From assembly GCA_013365365.1 (NCBI GenBank), contig JABVXU010000166.1, positions 1 through 64,000 of the forward strand: a stretch of DNA of 64,000 nucleotides, given 5' to 3'. The notes below the pieces were generated by a model. The model was not told the origin of the DNA and made no database searches. It saw only the letters and a program-made list of their open reading frames with translations. A program made the position numbers and the translations under genes. Source of the stretch: Cruorifilaria tuberocauda. Its lineage: Eukaryota; Nematoda; Chromadorea; Rhabditida; Onchocercidae. Every line of letters begins with the position of its first letter. The stretch's first letter is position 1. Positions 1 through 15,600 of this stretch are shown in pieces.

Positions 1-1524
1 AAAGGAACAACTTAAATCTTGTCACGGTTGTAGGAAAATGTTGATACCTGTTATTACCAGCCCTAAAGTATCGTTTTTTAGTGTATCATAATTGCTATTA
101 TTATGATCGAAGTGAATGAAAACGAAGACAAATTAAATGGTTTTGTGATGATTTGCTGTGTTTCGAAATCGAAATGGAAAGCTGTTAAGGTAAGGTAAGT
201 GAATAGAAGAATTAACGGTTGCTTAACATTATATAAGCAGCATTTTATTTTCAGGTTGAAGCAATTTATTTATTTTCTTACTGATAGCTTCTTTTGCTAC
301 CACGCAACTTCATGTGAAAGTATTGCTTACTAAATTACAATAATCCACCAAATTTGGAAATGATTCATTCATTGATTATTAAGAAGCATTCATAAATGTA
401 TTATTTCGAATGAAAATTACAATTCACTTCACGAAATTTCAGAATTACAAAAATAGTCGCAATTATAAGCTAACAGTTCGAGACAAGTCAGTTATATTAA
501 TGTTAAGGATTTCAATTTCTATCAAATGTATATGATTTCCATATGTGTTTATATTTTCCTACCAAAAAAAAAGAGAATTTGCAATGGAAATCAATCGTTC
601 TTGAAAGCCGAAGAGGAATTTCAGTGACAGCACTTACTGTTATTTAGCATTTTATTGTATACTTCAATTAAAGCTTTACCGAAAATAGAATACGTAGACT
701 GGAATTATTACATGCTATTATTCATTTCATCCAAACTATTTTTCACACTTTTGCTGTAGCAAAAAAAGAGCAACAGTGTCAAATATTTAAGAAAAATTTC
801 CTGAAATCGAAAACTCAAAAAGAAAGTTTATGAATAATATAATTTAGAAGAAAAAAGTCAAATCTAGATTAGCCGAACTAAAAGCAGAAGATATTAGGAA
901 AATTATTCAATGGAAAATTTTCGAAAAAAAGAGTAACAATTTCAACTTACTTCCTCTTCACTCTCTCAGTATCACGGTTTTTCAAAATGAAAAAGATAAC
1001 TCAAAAGAAATCGTTCATATTTCTCATTTAACTGCAATACATTACTTCCGTTGGATAGTTTTAGAGGCATGAATTTGTGGGAATTACTTTTCTTTAGATT
1101 CATCACATTTACTTTCTCTGCTCTAAGTGAGCAAACAAACGTCAACAGTCACTGAAACGTGATTCTTTTCTTTTTCCTTCTTTCCTCTCTCTCTCTCTTG
1201 TTTCTATTCTCTCACTCTCTAGAAAGAAAAGTTAAAAAAATTCATTTCATTCTGTTTTCATTTCAAACTATTCCTATAACAACTGATTAATGGTAACAAA
1301 ATGATATTTTTTTAAAATGTTTGAAATGATTTCTGACATGTTTTTCCACACATTGTAAAATTCAAAAGTTGAAAAAGAGTTGTTGGAACGGATAAGTAAA
1401 TTAAAATGAGCGAATAACAAGGATGTGATAACTGATTAGAAGTTAGAACGACGTTCCGATTTATTATAATCCATAATCCACAACCTATTGATTTCATTGC
1501 ACCTGTCAACGGATCAATTGAACA

Positions 1525-1572
<48 letters not shown>

Positions 1573-3964
1573 GACACCACACACACAGACACACAGAAAT
1601 GTTTTATCGACCTATTTCAATAAACAGCTGACAAATCATTCTTTTATCACCTTTTAATGGAATAAGAAATCTAGTGCAAATTAACCCAACGCTAAAATTA
1701 ATTAATTTAATGAAAATGAATAAATTTAATGGATTGCGATAGCAGGAGAGTTTAAGCTATTTTAATACGAATGAAGAACTTCTACTACTTTTACATTTAT
1801 CATTGCTTGACTTTCTTGACCTTAATTTCAACAATGCTTTTTATCCACTTATTCTTCCAGCTTGTAATTAATTACTTGTAATGATATTTCCGAATCGTGT
1901 TTTGAGTTTATTGTTTTGAGTTTTACCTCATTCACTGATCAGTTCAATTAGTTGAGATTTACACAAGTCAACCAATTCCTGTTGTTTTGCATTACACTAT
2001 CGCTTTCCAGTGTTTTTCCACAATCAGGGAAAGGTGGTCTATTTATATCATTGATGAGAACTTGAGTACTCAATCACATAAACAGAGAAGGGATTTAAGT
2101 TAGCTCAATTTTTCAAATTAAGTTGAATTGCTTAAGTGTAAACAGTAATTTAATAATTCTTGATAAATAGTAGTGAACTTAAACCAGTTTTGATTTGACA
2201 ATAATGCAAATGAAATCCTCAACTTCAAATCTGATAATAGTGCTTTGTGACGACTCACTTGCAATCATGAGGTCATTCAACAAATAATGCAGCATTTTGA
2301 TGGCATAGAACTAATTCAATTTTATATAAATAAATGCTCGATGAAAAGCATTCCCAAATATCCACAAGCCACTAATGAAGATGACTTATTTGCTAATAAG
2401 TAAATTGTCAAATTCTTGAATGTCCAATTTGTCCAAATTTTCGGATAGCAAAATGTCCAATTTTTGAATAAATGAATCTTAAAATGTACTTAACCATCAA
2501 CTGATAGTATCATATCATCAATTGATAGTACCGTTAGTATTATCAAAATGAACTCTTTAATTAATAGTGAATAACAATATTCATCCAATAGCCATTTGCA
2601 AATTTAGAATGATAGCGTATTTATTATGTACTTATTACAGTTCATTTTTTGATATTATATAGCATCAATATCAATGGTATGTAAATGAAAAATTACTCGG
2701 TTAATAAGGCATTTTTTTGTTGAACATAAGGAATATTAATAACAAATTAACTTTTTTACTAAGTAACTTGTGATTTCCTGTGAGAATTTCATGTAATCTG
2801 TGAGATTTTTTTTCTTTTTGGGAATTTTTTAATGCAAATTCGTTTCTTCATGGCGAGAAATATGATTGAGTGAATGAGAAAAAAACATCGGAAAAACCAC
2901 GCTAAATTGAGGGAAACTATAAAGATGAAGGGAAATCATCAATGTTTGTTCTTATGCAACAACGTGACAAACGCTAACTGACAAAAATTTTCTCAAACAT
3001 AATATCCGGAAGAAAAATGATAAATGGATCAGAAATCCGGCAACGATAGAAAAAGTAATTTACAAAATATAAGAAAAGTGGATCTCGTCCATGTCACATT
3101 TTGCAAAAATTTGTCAAAATCACAATATGTTAGTGATAAAACTAGCTGATAAAGACGTCCAAATAAAATTATACTTTTCCTTTTAATGAAAACATTTATA
3201 AATCAATTTAAAATTTAAGTTCTTCAACCGAAATTATCATGTAATGTAAGAGTATCATCATTTCGTAAAGATTTCGGAAAATTAATCAATAAAATTTATG
3301 TAGACGCTGCAAATCATATAGAAACATAACACTGATCACATCGGGATTTGCTTATTTCTGAAAATAAAAACAATAAAATGTAGTCGTTTTAGAAGTTAAG
3401 ATTTTTTTCGCTAATACAAATAGCTTCATGCTATTTGAAAGGAAATATATCAATTAGAAGAAATATAAATCACAAATTCTATTCGAATCCCTCCAAAATA
3501 TCCTCTAATTAATTAATTAATCAATGTTTAATAGTGAATTATAGCAATAAAAGAGTGCAGAAAAAAAAGAATAAATCATAGAAGCGAGAAAATGAAAATT
3601 AAATTATTTTCGTTACAAAATAAAATTGAAATAAATGAGGAATTTCAGAACTCACATTAATATTCGCATGAAAAAAATTGTTGAAATCATTTTCAAACAA
3701 TTAAGAAAAGTTTTCCACAGATTTCTAATGATGTAAAAATTCCTTAACATTTCCATTTCTTAATCGTTTAAAAAGATTTTCAAAAATCTTCTTTCCATCA
3801 AAAAAGAATCTTTGATTTAATCATTTCGCTGTCCAAAAATAAAAAAGACGCACACAGACACACATGATACACAATACACTACTGAGTACTAGGGAAAATA
3901 TTTAAGATGCAGTGAAAAATGACGGAGAGCAAAATTTTAGACAAGTTAATATTTTCTAAAATTA
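1..3964. other. Downstream flank of fln-2; no gene recognised
   Basis: AT-rich sequence without an exon I can support on either strand. An ATTAAA on the minus strand at 3816-3821, about 145 nt past the fln-2 stop, is a possible poly(A) signal. No AATAAA was found close to the stop. The only notable element is the CA microsatellite at 1522-1595. Confidence 0.5.
1522..1595. repeat. (CA)n microsatellite
   Basis: A run of CA dinucleotides interrupted by a few CATA, CAGA and CACCA units. The open frame across it on the minus strand, translating as alternating Cys and Val, is an artefact of the repeat. Confidence 0.95.
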
Positions 3965-6688
3965 TCAGTAACCGCTCATAAACCTAGGTCGTATTACGGC
4001 ACGCATTGCATGTGGTGGTTGTGGCATCGTTCCGTATGGCATTAAAGATCCATGCGGTCCGCTCATTGGTGTCCTCTGAATATTCGGTGATGGCAAAGGA
4101 AGTGGGGCAGCATGAGGTTGAAAAAATGGACTACGTGTTAGAGGTTCACCAAGGAATAACGGAGGTGGTGGTGGTGTACCAATCCAACCAGGCGGTATAA
4201 ACGGAGTTGCTGGTTGCGGTGATGGTGCGTCACCACATAGGAATCGTTGTAATTCTTGCTCTGTATCCACAATCATTATCAGAAATGGTGATCCCGGAAC
4301 ATGTTCACCATGCCACTTAACTTCTACCTAAAATTTGCATATTACCTTTGAATTTAAAGTAAGTAAATGGAAATCAGTTATATTAGAGTTTTAAATGTTA
4401 AAAAATAATCCAGGACAATACTAAATTTTATTTCATTGCAGATCTCAATCTATAAAGTAATTAATCAGTATAAGTACTTGGGATATTGGAATATAGTCAA
4501 GCATTCAATTAACTCTCCTAGAAGAGTTGGATTAGAAAACAAACCTGATAGTCTCCCGGTTCCTTTGGTTCATATTTGCAATGAATTGTTCGTTCTTGCT
4601 TCTTTTCTCGTTGCATTTCAACATTGAATGCTCCCTTTGGTCCACGAACACGTACCGTAAGCTGTCCTGCTCCAGCACCTTTCGTTTCAACAATGAAATC
4701 TGATTTGAACCTATGACAAAGAAACTTTAGTTTCATTGAATTGACAAAATAATACGCATAAAAAATAATTGAACAGGTGATAATCCATATTTTCTTGCAT
4801 TAAAATTTATGTAAATGAATGAAGGAATTGATAATAAAATCAAATCATTAAAAAAGTGTTAGCTTACGTGGAAAGTATCCCATGCTCAATTCCAGGTCCA
4901 TATACACGTACTTTGGATGCATCTGGTGGATAGGAAACATTGAAAATAAACGGACTTCCTGGAACCTGCTCATCTGAATATTTCACAACTGAAAAAATGA
5001 AATGAATAATATTTTTGAAACTCATTCCTATCATATGTTTTCTACCGAATTGATTGTGATCCAAAGAGGAATTAACCATCAAATATTGTAGAAATTTGAA
5101 ATTTGAAAAATACGGAAATGTAAAAAAAATGCAAAACAAAATGTTTTAAAGTTCAGAAAAAAAATCGTTCATAGTCAAATTTCGGATTATTTCTTTTATT
5201 TAAATGATATCAATAAATGAAAAGGTGCATGAAAGTGAATTATCACTAATTTATTACAAAATATCAAAAAAAATGAAACATGCCCAGCGTATGCTTTCCA
5301 ATTTCAGAAGGTCTAACTGAGAGAGTATATGTACCATCTCGAAGATCATAAAGCTCACAATATGCAAGTTTTGTTGGTCCCATACATTGTGCCGATAGCT
5401 GGCCTGAAATGAAAACATAATATCCTGAAAATTAAATAGAACAGTAATCGAAATACTTTTTATATAATCCCTAATTTAATACCTGATTTTATAAGTCTTA
5501 CGGCAGTAACCTATTATAATAATTCAAATAATAAATATTATTCTCATAGGAAATGTATATTCCAATTTCGATGCTAAAAGCCATTCCAAGGACTTGAATA
5601 CGTTTAACTGTATCCCTATATTATTTTCATTTTTTTCTATATAGTATAAGACATATGTTTTTAGCTAATAGAAATATTAATATGAACATTCATGAAAAAT
5701 ACAATATTTCTATGTAAACGATAAATTTTTAAAAGTCCTGTTTCCTTAAATAATATTATGAAAGAAAAAAATTCACCTGGTCCTGCTTTTTTCGTATCGA
5801 TAACAGTTTTCACATCCTCATTAATGATTCCCATTTTTAATGTATTTGCATCGATAACGATAGCATTCGCAGCGCTTGAATGTATATCAACCTGCACTCG
5901 AGAAGGTGAACCACGAACATGATGTCCATCCCATAATACCTGTAAAAACAACAAAATTTATAGCGACAGTATATCAAGCTAATTAAGAAGATGAAATCAA
6001 TCCACCACTCTAAGTTTTATCAATCCTACCAAATAAATAAAGCCATTCGTAGATTTGTCAAAATTTTAAATGAATAAATATCAATAAGTAGCCAGAAAAC
6101 TTCAAAATTTCATATGATTATTAACTTATTCCTTAATAAATTCTTCATAAGAAAAAACCAATAGCTATCACAAATATCAAACCAATCAATGAAATAAAAC
6201 CAAGCAGAAAAATCTAAGTGGAACTGATAAAAATTGGACCTGTAATTCGTAGACCCCAGATATTAATGGTGTGTAGACAGCCTTATAAACGTTATTTCCC
6301 AGATGAGTCAAGCGCACCGGGATATCCGCTTTTTGTCCAAGCAATGAACATGATACCTGCCCACCATCTGAAATATTAACTTATAAAATTTGAAATTCTG
6401 AAATTGAAATTTTATTTCAAATTCCTGCATCTCTGATAATCTTTTATAATAACTGAAGATTTTGAGCTTGAATCTTTTTAACATGCGAATGACATTTATA
6501 AAATCAATCCTAAAAAATAATATAGCAAACAAATTGTGTTAAAAACTAGGAATGGCAAACCTCCAGATACATCTGATCCATCGATGATAAATTCCGCTTG
6601 CTCATTATTGGCAGCTCGTGTTATACCTTCACCTCGCAGTACAACTCTCAAGTGGTCTGCTTCGCTCCCTTCATGAGACGAACGACCC
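3965..6688 (-). CDS. fln-2: fln-2 exons 53-59: Ig repeats 21-23 and Pro-rich C-terminal tail
   Basis: Exons: 6688-6561, 6367-6240, 5939-5777, 5403-5284, 4988-4868, 4710-4545, 4327-3965. Repeats end in RGSPSRVQVD, PGSPFIFNVSYPP and PGSPFLIMIVD. Repeat 23 contains the classic KGAGAGQLTVRVRGPKG and YEPKEPGDYQVEVKW strands. The final exon leaves the Ig fold at about residue 2925 and encodes about 90 residues rich in Pro, with a PPPPPLFLG run, ending FMSGY followed by TGA. Canonical filamins instead end in a dimerising last repeat. The Pro tail could bind SH3, WW, EVH1 or profilin-type partners, but no exact consensus is claimed. Confidence 0.9.
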
Positions 6689-9600
6689 CTGAATTTTAGT
6701 GTCTAATAAATTATTTACTTTTAGAAATTAAAATTTGCTCTAAAATCACTTTTCTTCACGGGATTTCAACAGGTGGATAAATGTAACAAAAAAAAAATAG
6801 ATGAATTGAGATAATCCGACAACTTTTTAGCTGGAAATTACAACATACTCCAAATTTTGCTCCTCCAGAAAGATATTCAGCAAATTACTTATATTTAAAG
6901 TCAGTTATTATTTTTTAAAAATTTATTAACACTGAAAATTGATTTCTCATTTGGAATAATTTCTAAAAATCTAATACCAGATGAAATACAGAGTTTAATT
7001 AAAAAATATCAAAGTAATTTATAAATATTTAAGTTAAATTAAGTTGGAAATAATTTGAAATCCACTTACTCAAATCGAGATCTTGAGGTTGTCATATTAG
7101 TATCCGTAAACGGAATGGCACGCGAAGTCGAGGGTTGCTCACCTTCAACAATCACGCGCAGTGGTTGTGCTTTTTGAACTGCCATATCAGACCAGTAGAG
7201 GTAGATGCCGTATTTTCCAGGTTGGTGCGGATAATATATTACACGATATTTACCATATCCAAGTGACTCGACATCACAACCACTTACTAATTTGCCGTCC
7301 CAATCACGAACTTCCGCTCGAAGTTTGCCTGAAATACTTCTTTGCAATAAATCAAGAAAATACTTTTTTTAAATTTAACTTTAAGTTTAAGTTATTTTAA
7401 AAATATTTAAAATTTATGAAAGTAATTTTTTCTCCTGACAAGCAGTTTACCAGATCCGGCGGCTGTAGCATCAATATCGATAACGTTTCTCTGCTGTACT
7501 GCAAACTGATATGTTCCATCTTCATCAGCCAAATTATCATTCACAATTACTTTCCGTGGATCAACAACTTCAATCTCGAATGGACTTCCTGAATGATTCA
7601 TTTTACTGCTTCAGAATTAGCAATCATCAGTAAGGAGCTTGGTGAAAAAAGGGAAACTACTCAATACTGTTATGAAAAAAATATACCCGAAATAGTTCGA
7701 TTGTTGTGTTCAATGTTTACTAAATGACGACCCACTTCCGTAGGTGTAAACGAAATTTCCGTCGTTCCATCCGGGTTTTTGTTTGCTGCATGCCGAATCT
7801 TCGATTTTTTTGGTCCTATTAAAGCAGCTGATTGTTTTTAATTTGTTCAAAATTTTTACCAAACATAAGTTTGATATAAATTTGCTTTAAGATGAAAAAA
7901 GCCATCGAAAGAATTCTGCAGAACGAGATAATTCAACGTAACTAGAAAAAACAAAATCCTCCAAATAAAGTTATACATTTGAAGCTTTCCTTTTATCAGT
8001 AACATATATAAACTATCTATAACTGAACTAAATATTTATTCCTAATAAACTTAAATTTTAAAAGATAAGAGAACGAAGAAATAAACTTCATTAGGAATTG
8101 AAAATAAAAGAAAACTTCTTAAAAAATTCTGTTCCTAAAAACTTGCATACCTCGTACATCGATTTTTAGATTCCCTTTTACATTTTTAGGATTAAAAATG
8201 ACGCTTGTTGGACGATCCACTTCAACAGGATGTTCGGTGGCAGGTCCGCGTAAAGTAGGTTTTCCATGTTCTTCAACGCTCAATGTATGTGGTGTACCTG
8301 AAATAGGCAACAAAAATTCATGTATTCTTATTATTTATAAACTTTAAGAAGTTGAATCGAAAGTATGCGAAAAGATATAGAATTTAATAATAATGATAAT
8401 TTGTAACAGTTATTATCTAATTATTATATCAACTAAAATTTTTACCATTAACCAAAAAACCAGCCAATTTTGTGGACAATTTATACTGGCCAATTTTTGT
8501 CGGAATAAATTCGAAGACATCATCACCATCAGGAGTTGTTTGCATATTTAATCGAACCGGTTCATTTGATGGATCAATCATTTCTACAGTCAAATCACCG
8601 CCACCTGCTAGCTGGCGATTCACTATAAATTTTCAAATAAAAAATCTTCAAAAGTATATAAATTTAGGATGTGCTTTTTATTGAATTCATACTGGCAATA
8701 TTGGAGAAAACAAAACAGATATATTACAAAACAATATATCAGTAGCAAACGCAAAAAACTTACCTGTAATTATTGCGGGCTGCTTCAAAATGAATGGTTC
8801 ATTGATACCTTTAAGAAAAACTTTCCGTGGATCAACAACGATGCATTTAAATGGGCTACCAACTATTGGTGTATCAGCGAATGTTACTTCAATTTGATGA
8901 AGACCTGAAGAAAAAATTACAATTTCCGGATGATACGGAGATAGGATGGATCAAATCTGAATTCAATATTACAATTAGTGCACTATTTATTCAACATATT
9001 TTCAACGGTTAAAACTAATATACAACGTGAAACATCTTAAAAACAATTTACTCATCATTACTACTGGGAAGATAAATAAGGAACATTGAGAGAGATCGAT
9101 CTGATTTGTTTTCATGAAATATGTGATAAATAATAAACAATCATTATATGTTTTTGGTGCACTCTCAGTTGAAAATTTACTCATTTCATCTTTTTTATTC
9201 ATAATTCTGTTTAAATTGTTATTTCAATGTTAGCATTACCGTTTCCGGTTAAATTTTCGTTTTCATTTTTTTTTCATATTATCTGTCTTTTTAAGTAATA
9301 TCATTAGTTCAATTTAAAAACCTGAATAATATTTTAAATTTTTAAAAGTAAGGGCTCAAGAAAGTAAAATTAACAAAATGATAGCAGTTAAAGAGGTTAT
9401 GATTACAAATTCTCATGTTCCCCAGCAACAGCACATAACATTTACATTAATTATTCAGAGAAAGGAATTTCTGGAAACCGAAAATTATCCACATGAATAT
9501 ACGAAGTTTTGTAAAAGAGAAGTGTCACAAAGTGTTTCTAGTTAAGAAAAAGGTTAAACATGAATTCTCAAATGAGTTATATTCAAACTGAACTTAGAAT

Positions 9601-12600
9601 ATTATCAAGGCAGAATGATGAAACTGAAGAATAAAATGAAATCAGAACAAACCTATTATGAAAATTTCCTCAAATCAAAAGTTTCATTTTCATACCATTA
9701 TAATTTTATTTATTCAAAATTGTCTGAAACTTTTTTTTCGGTTATTTCTATTAAAAAAACAATACCGATATTTTCCGGCGTAAATTCCACCCAATAACTG
9801 TCGTCATGTTGCTTAAAACATCGAACTGGTAATGGTCTACCTCGAGAATCTGAAGGAAAAAAGAAAAATTGCAAAAGCAGGAAAGAACTAAAATTAAAGA
9901 ATGCATAAATTAGTGAATTGCAGCGTGGGCAACAAACATGTGGTATTACATATAACGAAGTGCAACAATGACAAATTTCATCAAAATTGATGAAACTCTA
10001 GCAATTTATGCTAGATTTTACTAAAGATGAAATACAGGGCCTGAAATTACTTCTTATAACAAAATGACATGAAATAAAATATTTTTGCTTATTCAAGCTT
10101 TCATATCTATATTTTTATTGGTATCTCATTGCAATAAAATGCCGAATTTAAAAACTTTCCCATTGTATAATATAAAACATTTGACTTAATTTCTCAAATA
10201 ACAATGTTATGATGATTAATTGAGCGATGTGCCATGTACAAGAAAACTGCAAGGGTTTTTTAAAGACACTTTAAGAACAAAATTTGAATTTCAAGGTTTC
10301 ATAATATATTACTTATGTACTCCCAATTATTTTCATACGTATTTAACACATCTTTAACCAAAAAATTGGAAAGCGGAAATACCTGAAACTACTGCATCCA
10401 GTTCACCACGTTCGATGTCATTCAATGAAACTTCAAAACGTGCCGTCTTGCCACGCTGCGCACGTGTCAATGCATCACCACGTGCTCGCACCGATCCAAT
10501 ATCACTTACGATACATTCATATGGACATTCTGAAGTTATGAAAAAAATATTTAAATTCATCAATTATTGCATATCCTTGAAGGTCAGATAAGTTGGAAGA
10601 AATTTTTTTCCAAAAAAAGATCTAACAAAAAGTGTTTTCAACTATATATCTTTTTATAAAATCTTATCATATATCAGGAATCTCATATTTTTATAAGTGA
10701 AATAAAAAGATTAATGGGAAATGATTTCTTCGTTACAAGGAAAAAATATTCATTTGAGTGAGGAAACTGTACCCGGCAGAAGCATTCCATCGATCATCAC
10801 ATCTATAAGATGGAGTCCGACCTGACGTGGTGTAAATGAACACACATGTAGGCCTTTTTTGATACGTTTCATCGTGCATGATAACTCTTTACCACCACAT
10901 ATCACTCGTACTGTTGCATTTGCACCACCCGAATTTGACCAATCCACTAAAGATTATTTTAGAAATTCTCAAGCTTTAAAATGAATTAAACTTCTGAAAT
11001 ATTTCTTGCATCTTTTAATTTTAATCAAAATTAAATAAAATTAAACATTAATGAAGAAAGTAATGAACCATTGAAACGTTGCTCGATGCCCACACGATCA
11101 TTCTTTAGGCCTATCACGCGCACAGCGCTTAAATCCAGTACCGAAATTTTGAACGGACTTCCTCGGATATGCTCATCGCCTACTAGCACAGATATATTAT
11201 GAACACCTTCTGTTCGTGGTGTGAATTCCACTTCGAATATATCATCAGGAAGTTTCTTCAATGATACCGGGACTGGATTCCGTTCTGGATCTGAAAGGTG
11301 ACAAAAATTGATTTCAGATATGTTTCAGCTTGAAATTTGATGTTGAACTAGACGCCGAGTTTTAAAACCTGATCTTCTTAATAAAATATCTAAAATAAAT
11401 AATATCATATACAAACTTCAACAATTTAACTGTTTAGAAAACAAACTTATTTTAGAGAGATAGTTTAACTAATGAAAATAATCGCCATTATACAATCAAC
11501 AATTATTCAAACAGAGATAATTGTATAACCATTTATTAGATGATTAGAATTAGGTTTAAGAACATAGACTAACCAATGATGACAACAGATAAGTGTTTTC
11601 CAGCATCAGCTTCGGCTTGTATAATTAGCTTAGATGACCAACCAACTAAAGCTTGTTCAATTTCGTCAACAAGCACAGCACCATGACCTCTTTGAATAAC
11701 CCGAACATACTGTCGTTCACCGTAAGGCATTTCGTTAACAAAAACATCCACAGAATAACGTCCTATATCATGAAATCTGAAACAAGTAAAATGAAAAAAG
11801 AATTCGAAATCATAAGCAGTAATTTTTCATTTGTCATCATCGGACTGAATCGAATGAAGTATAAACTATCCTATGCTTGTATCAAACAAGAATCACTGTG
11901 GAATAAATCACAATTTATTAAGATTTATTAATTATCAGTAAACTACTATTCAATTTCTTCTTCCTATTCTCATTTCCAACTAAGAAATCAATCTATCAGG
12001 ACTTTTTTTAGAAAATAATTACGTGCAAAAGGCTCGAACAATTCCATCATTTCCAATTTCTGTTTTTGTTGGTACCAATTCATTTCTTGAATTCTTAAGT
12101 TCTACTTTCACATCTCTCGGTGTGACATCACCTATATTCACTAAAAAACAGAAAACTTCTGAAATTGGATATGAAAGAGGGAGACTACAATTTAAAATAT
12201 TTTATTGTTGAAACTCATTTTATTTTTTAATTCTGTTTATAAATGAAACTTTGCTTTTTTTAATAAATGTTTATAAATGATCTGTTTGTAAATGAAATTA
12301 TCGTCCAACAACTTTGATTTTTCTGAATTAGCTCTTTCTACAATTGTCTCTACTTTTAATAATGTCAATATTTTAAAGCAAGACTAATTATAACTTACAT
12401 TCAAAGACAATTTCTTTACCAGCAAGAACAGTCGATGGAATGTGGGCAATTTTTGGTGGTTCCGAAACATCCATTATAAATGGACCGATACCAAGTTGTT
12501 GACCGTTCACAACGATGACAATTTCATGTTCACCTATGGTAATGAAAACATTTATTAAATTAAAAGATAAGTTATATCCTTCTTCTCAAAACACATTTCT

Positions 12601-15600
12601 CAGTATATTTGATAAAATACACGAGCGAAGAAATCTTCTATCTCAATGATTATTATGAATGTTGTTCACAAATATATTTTAATAATGCCTCACCAGTAAT
12701 ATAATGAAAATACAGCACTGATAAAATTATAATTAACTATCAGAAAGAGCGAGAGAGAAAAAAAAGACACTAACCTGATGTAAGAGGTCGAAATTGTATA
12801 TGATATCCATTGCAAACTTTTTCCACTTCAACATCCAATTCACGACCATGCGAATCTGAATTTCAGCATTCCTCTGTGCAACACGCGGAAACGAACAAAA
12901 TACAGACGCAATACGAACAAAATGAAGGACAGAAACGGTGCAATTCAACAAACAAAACAAATGACAAATTCATGTAAGCTTCAAGCGAAAAGCAATTAAA
13001 TCAAATTTTCAACAAATTCGGAGAAACGATAATCAAATTTTGGTAGTATTACTTCTGGAAATTAATACATTCAATTTTGTATAAAATAAATCTCCGATTT
13101 TGTGAGAGACAAGCAATGATGTTATAATGTTAATATTTTCAGAAACCAACCAATAACAGCAACATTGCAATCAGTTTCACGCCCCCCTGTATCAATGCTG
13201 AAGCCTTTTGTTTGTCCAACCTGTGCAAGAAAAATTTTAGATCCAAATAAGTTTCTGCTTTTTGGAAATTCAACTTAGATTCAAAACAAAATATATTTAA
13301 CTTCAAGCTGATAACGAAGATATAAGAAATTTACTGAAAATCAAAAAAAAACTTGGCAATATACCTGTCCAACAGTCAGATCACCAACTAAACGAATTTC
13401 TTGTTCTGATCCTGCGGCATTCATCGATTCTGGCATAACTGCAGTCAACTGTGAAGGTTTTTCACTCACTGGACAAACCATTGGTGAACCTGAAATACGT
13501 GAAAATTGAAACCATAGTGAAGTAACAGCCTATTATCAATGAACCAATTAAGTTTGACTAGGACTGGTTCAATATAAGTACATCACTTTCAAGATCATTA
13601 GTGAAATGATAAGAAAGAATTGTAGGAGAAAGGATTACAGGTAAAGGGATGTAATGATACCAGAAATAGTTGGTGTTTTAAAAGATTTAAATTTCAATAT
13701 AAATTAGAAATGATGAAAGAATTTGATCTTTAATTTGAGATAGACTTAATATTTCTAGCAATAAAAATTGATTGAAAAATGTACTGAATTAAAATATTCA
13801 TGTTTTAAAATGTATAAATAATAAAGCCATCGAATTTTTTTTACAAAAAAATAATTATAATTACCTGGAATTGGATCGCCATTAAACCGAACACTTATAA
13901 GATGATCTTTAGCTTCTTGTGGTGTGAACGAAACTTTGAATCTCGCTTGTCCTTCTGCCTAAACGATAAAAAATAAAGTAGTATAATATTTAATTGGAGA
14001 AAAATTTTCATTCCCTATCTTTTCTCATCCAGTTTTTCCTTTAATCTATTAATTCTGATCCTGCGGATCATTTTTTCTTCCCTCCATAATTAAATAACAG
14101 TAAAGATAAAAATCAACAACTGAAATTGATATTATTATCCGAACCTGCACGAAATTTGGCACATTTCGATTGTCAACACTGACAATAATTTCCATATTGC
14201 CAGCTCCAGCTCGGGCAGCATCAATCATAAATGTACACGGACGTCCAACAACCGCTTCTTCAATACATGACAGTTTAGCACATTTTGCATCAAATGCTTT
14301 AGCAGTAAACGGAGATCCAGCAATTGGTTTACAATCATAGCTTACATCGATCTGAAAATTGAAATTTAGAAAATATTTTGATTTCTCATTAAATGTGCTT
14401 CTACTAATTCTCCAAAAATATTGCAAATTAATTATGGTATTATCTGTTATCTATTAAAGCTGAAATATTGAAATAAATTATAAAGCACGAGATGGCACAT
14501 ATATGAAAAAGAACTCACTTGATGATTTCCGACATTTTTTGGTGTGTACGAGATGATGTACTTTTTATCTTCCGTATCACTTTTTGATATGCTCGCCGGA
14601 ATATTGTTACCTTGTGAATCGGTAATACGCACTTGCGGTAACGTTTCTTTCATACCCTCCATAGCTACATAGATCTGTGCTATTTGTCCAACAGGTACTC
14701 GTTCCAATCCAGGACCCGAAACTGTTACCGACTGTGTCATTACCAAATGACAAGTGAATGGACTTCCTATACATGATTGCAATGTAAAAATTAGCAAGTC
14801 AAACTTTCAGAATTTCTAATGAATTTTTGCTGTTCCCCTCCCTCATTGGTGATGCTTTGAAAACTAAAGGAAATGATAATGACCGAAAAGAAAAAAACAT
14901 GGAAAACGAGGAATTTCACTTTTACAATAAACCAAAGTATAATGTTCATCAAAATTTGATATTTAAATTTAGAAATTAAAGATGTAAATAATTCAAAAAA
15001 ATTAAATGTTTTTCATGTCTAAAATTTTCTCTTGTCATTTAAAACTGTATATTTGATGTGTTTGACCCTAATTTCGATAACCAAAATTGTTGAAAAGTTG
15101 GTTTAGAGTGAGAAAATCTCATCCTTTAATGATCATTTTACTTACCTGGCACAGGCTCATTATTGAAACGAACAGATATGGTGTGATCAGCAAGTTCTCT
15201 CGGTACAAAAGATATATCATAACGATGTTGCCCAAGTGACTGCGCCATCGATGGAATGCGACCTTCATTTACTGCTACTTCCAGGTTACCAACACCTGCT
15301 TGACTCGCATCCACTGTAAAAGGTAAGAAAATCACAGCAGCTTGAGATATTCCGATCTCACAATTTCAGTGGAAGGTAAGTTTAGAAAACAGTTCCAACA
15401 GGACGAAAGTTCTATTCGAGAGAATCACATTGTCGAATGATTTTGTAAAGAATATATTTCCAGCATATCTTAATTATGACAGTTAAAACAGTCACCCGAG
15501 TAATAAACATGTCTTAGTAATAAACATATATTGATTAATTTTTTTGCGAAAACAAACCAATGAAATGGACTGGCGTATCGACCAAACTGTTAGGAATGTT

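Noticed and set aside
1312..1584. 90-codon frame with alternating Cys-Val
   Set aside because: It is produced by the CA microsatellite.
3481..3500. ATTCGAATCCC similar to a tRNA B box
   Set aside because: No acceptor stem, A box or cloverleaf can be formed around it.
4006..4200. Plus-strand frame opposite the fln-2 last exon
   Set aside because: It is antisense to the Pro-rich tail, whose frame is fixed by the preceding exons.
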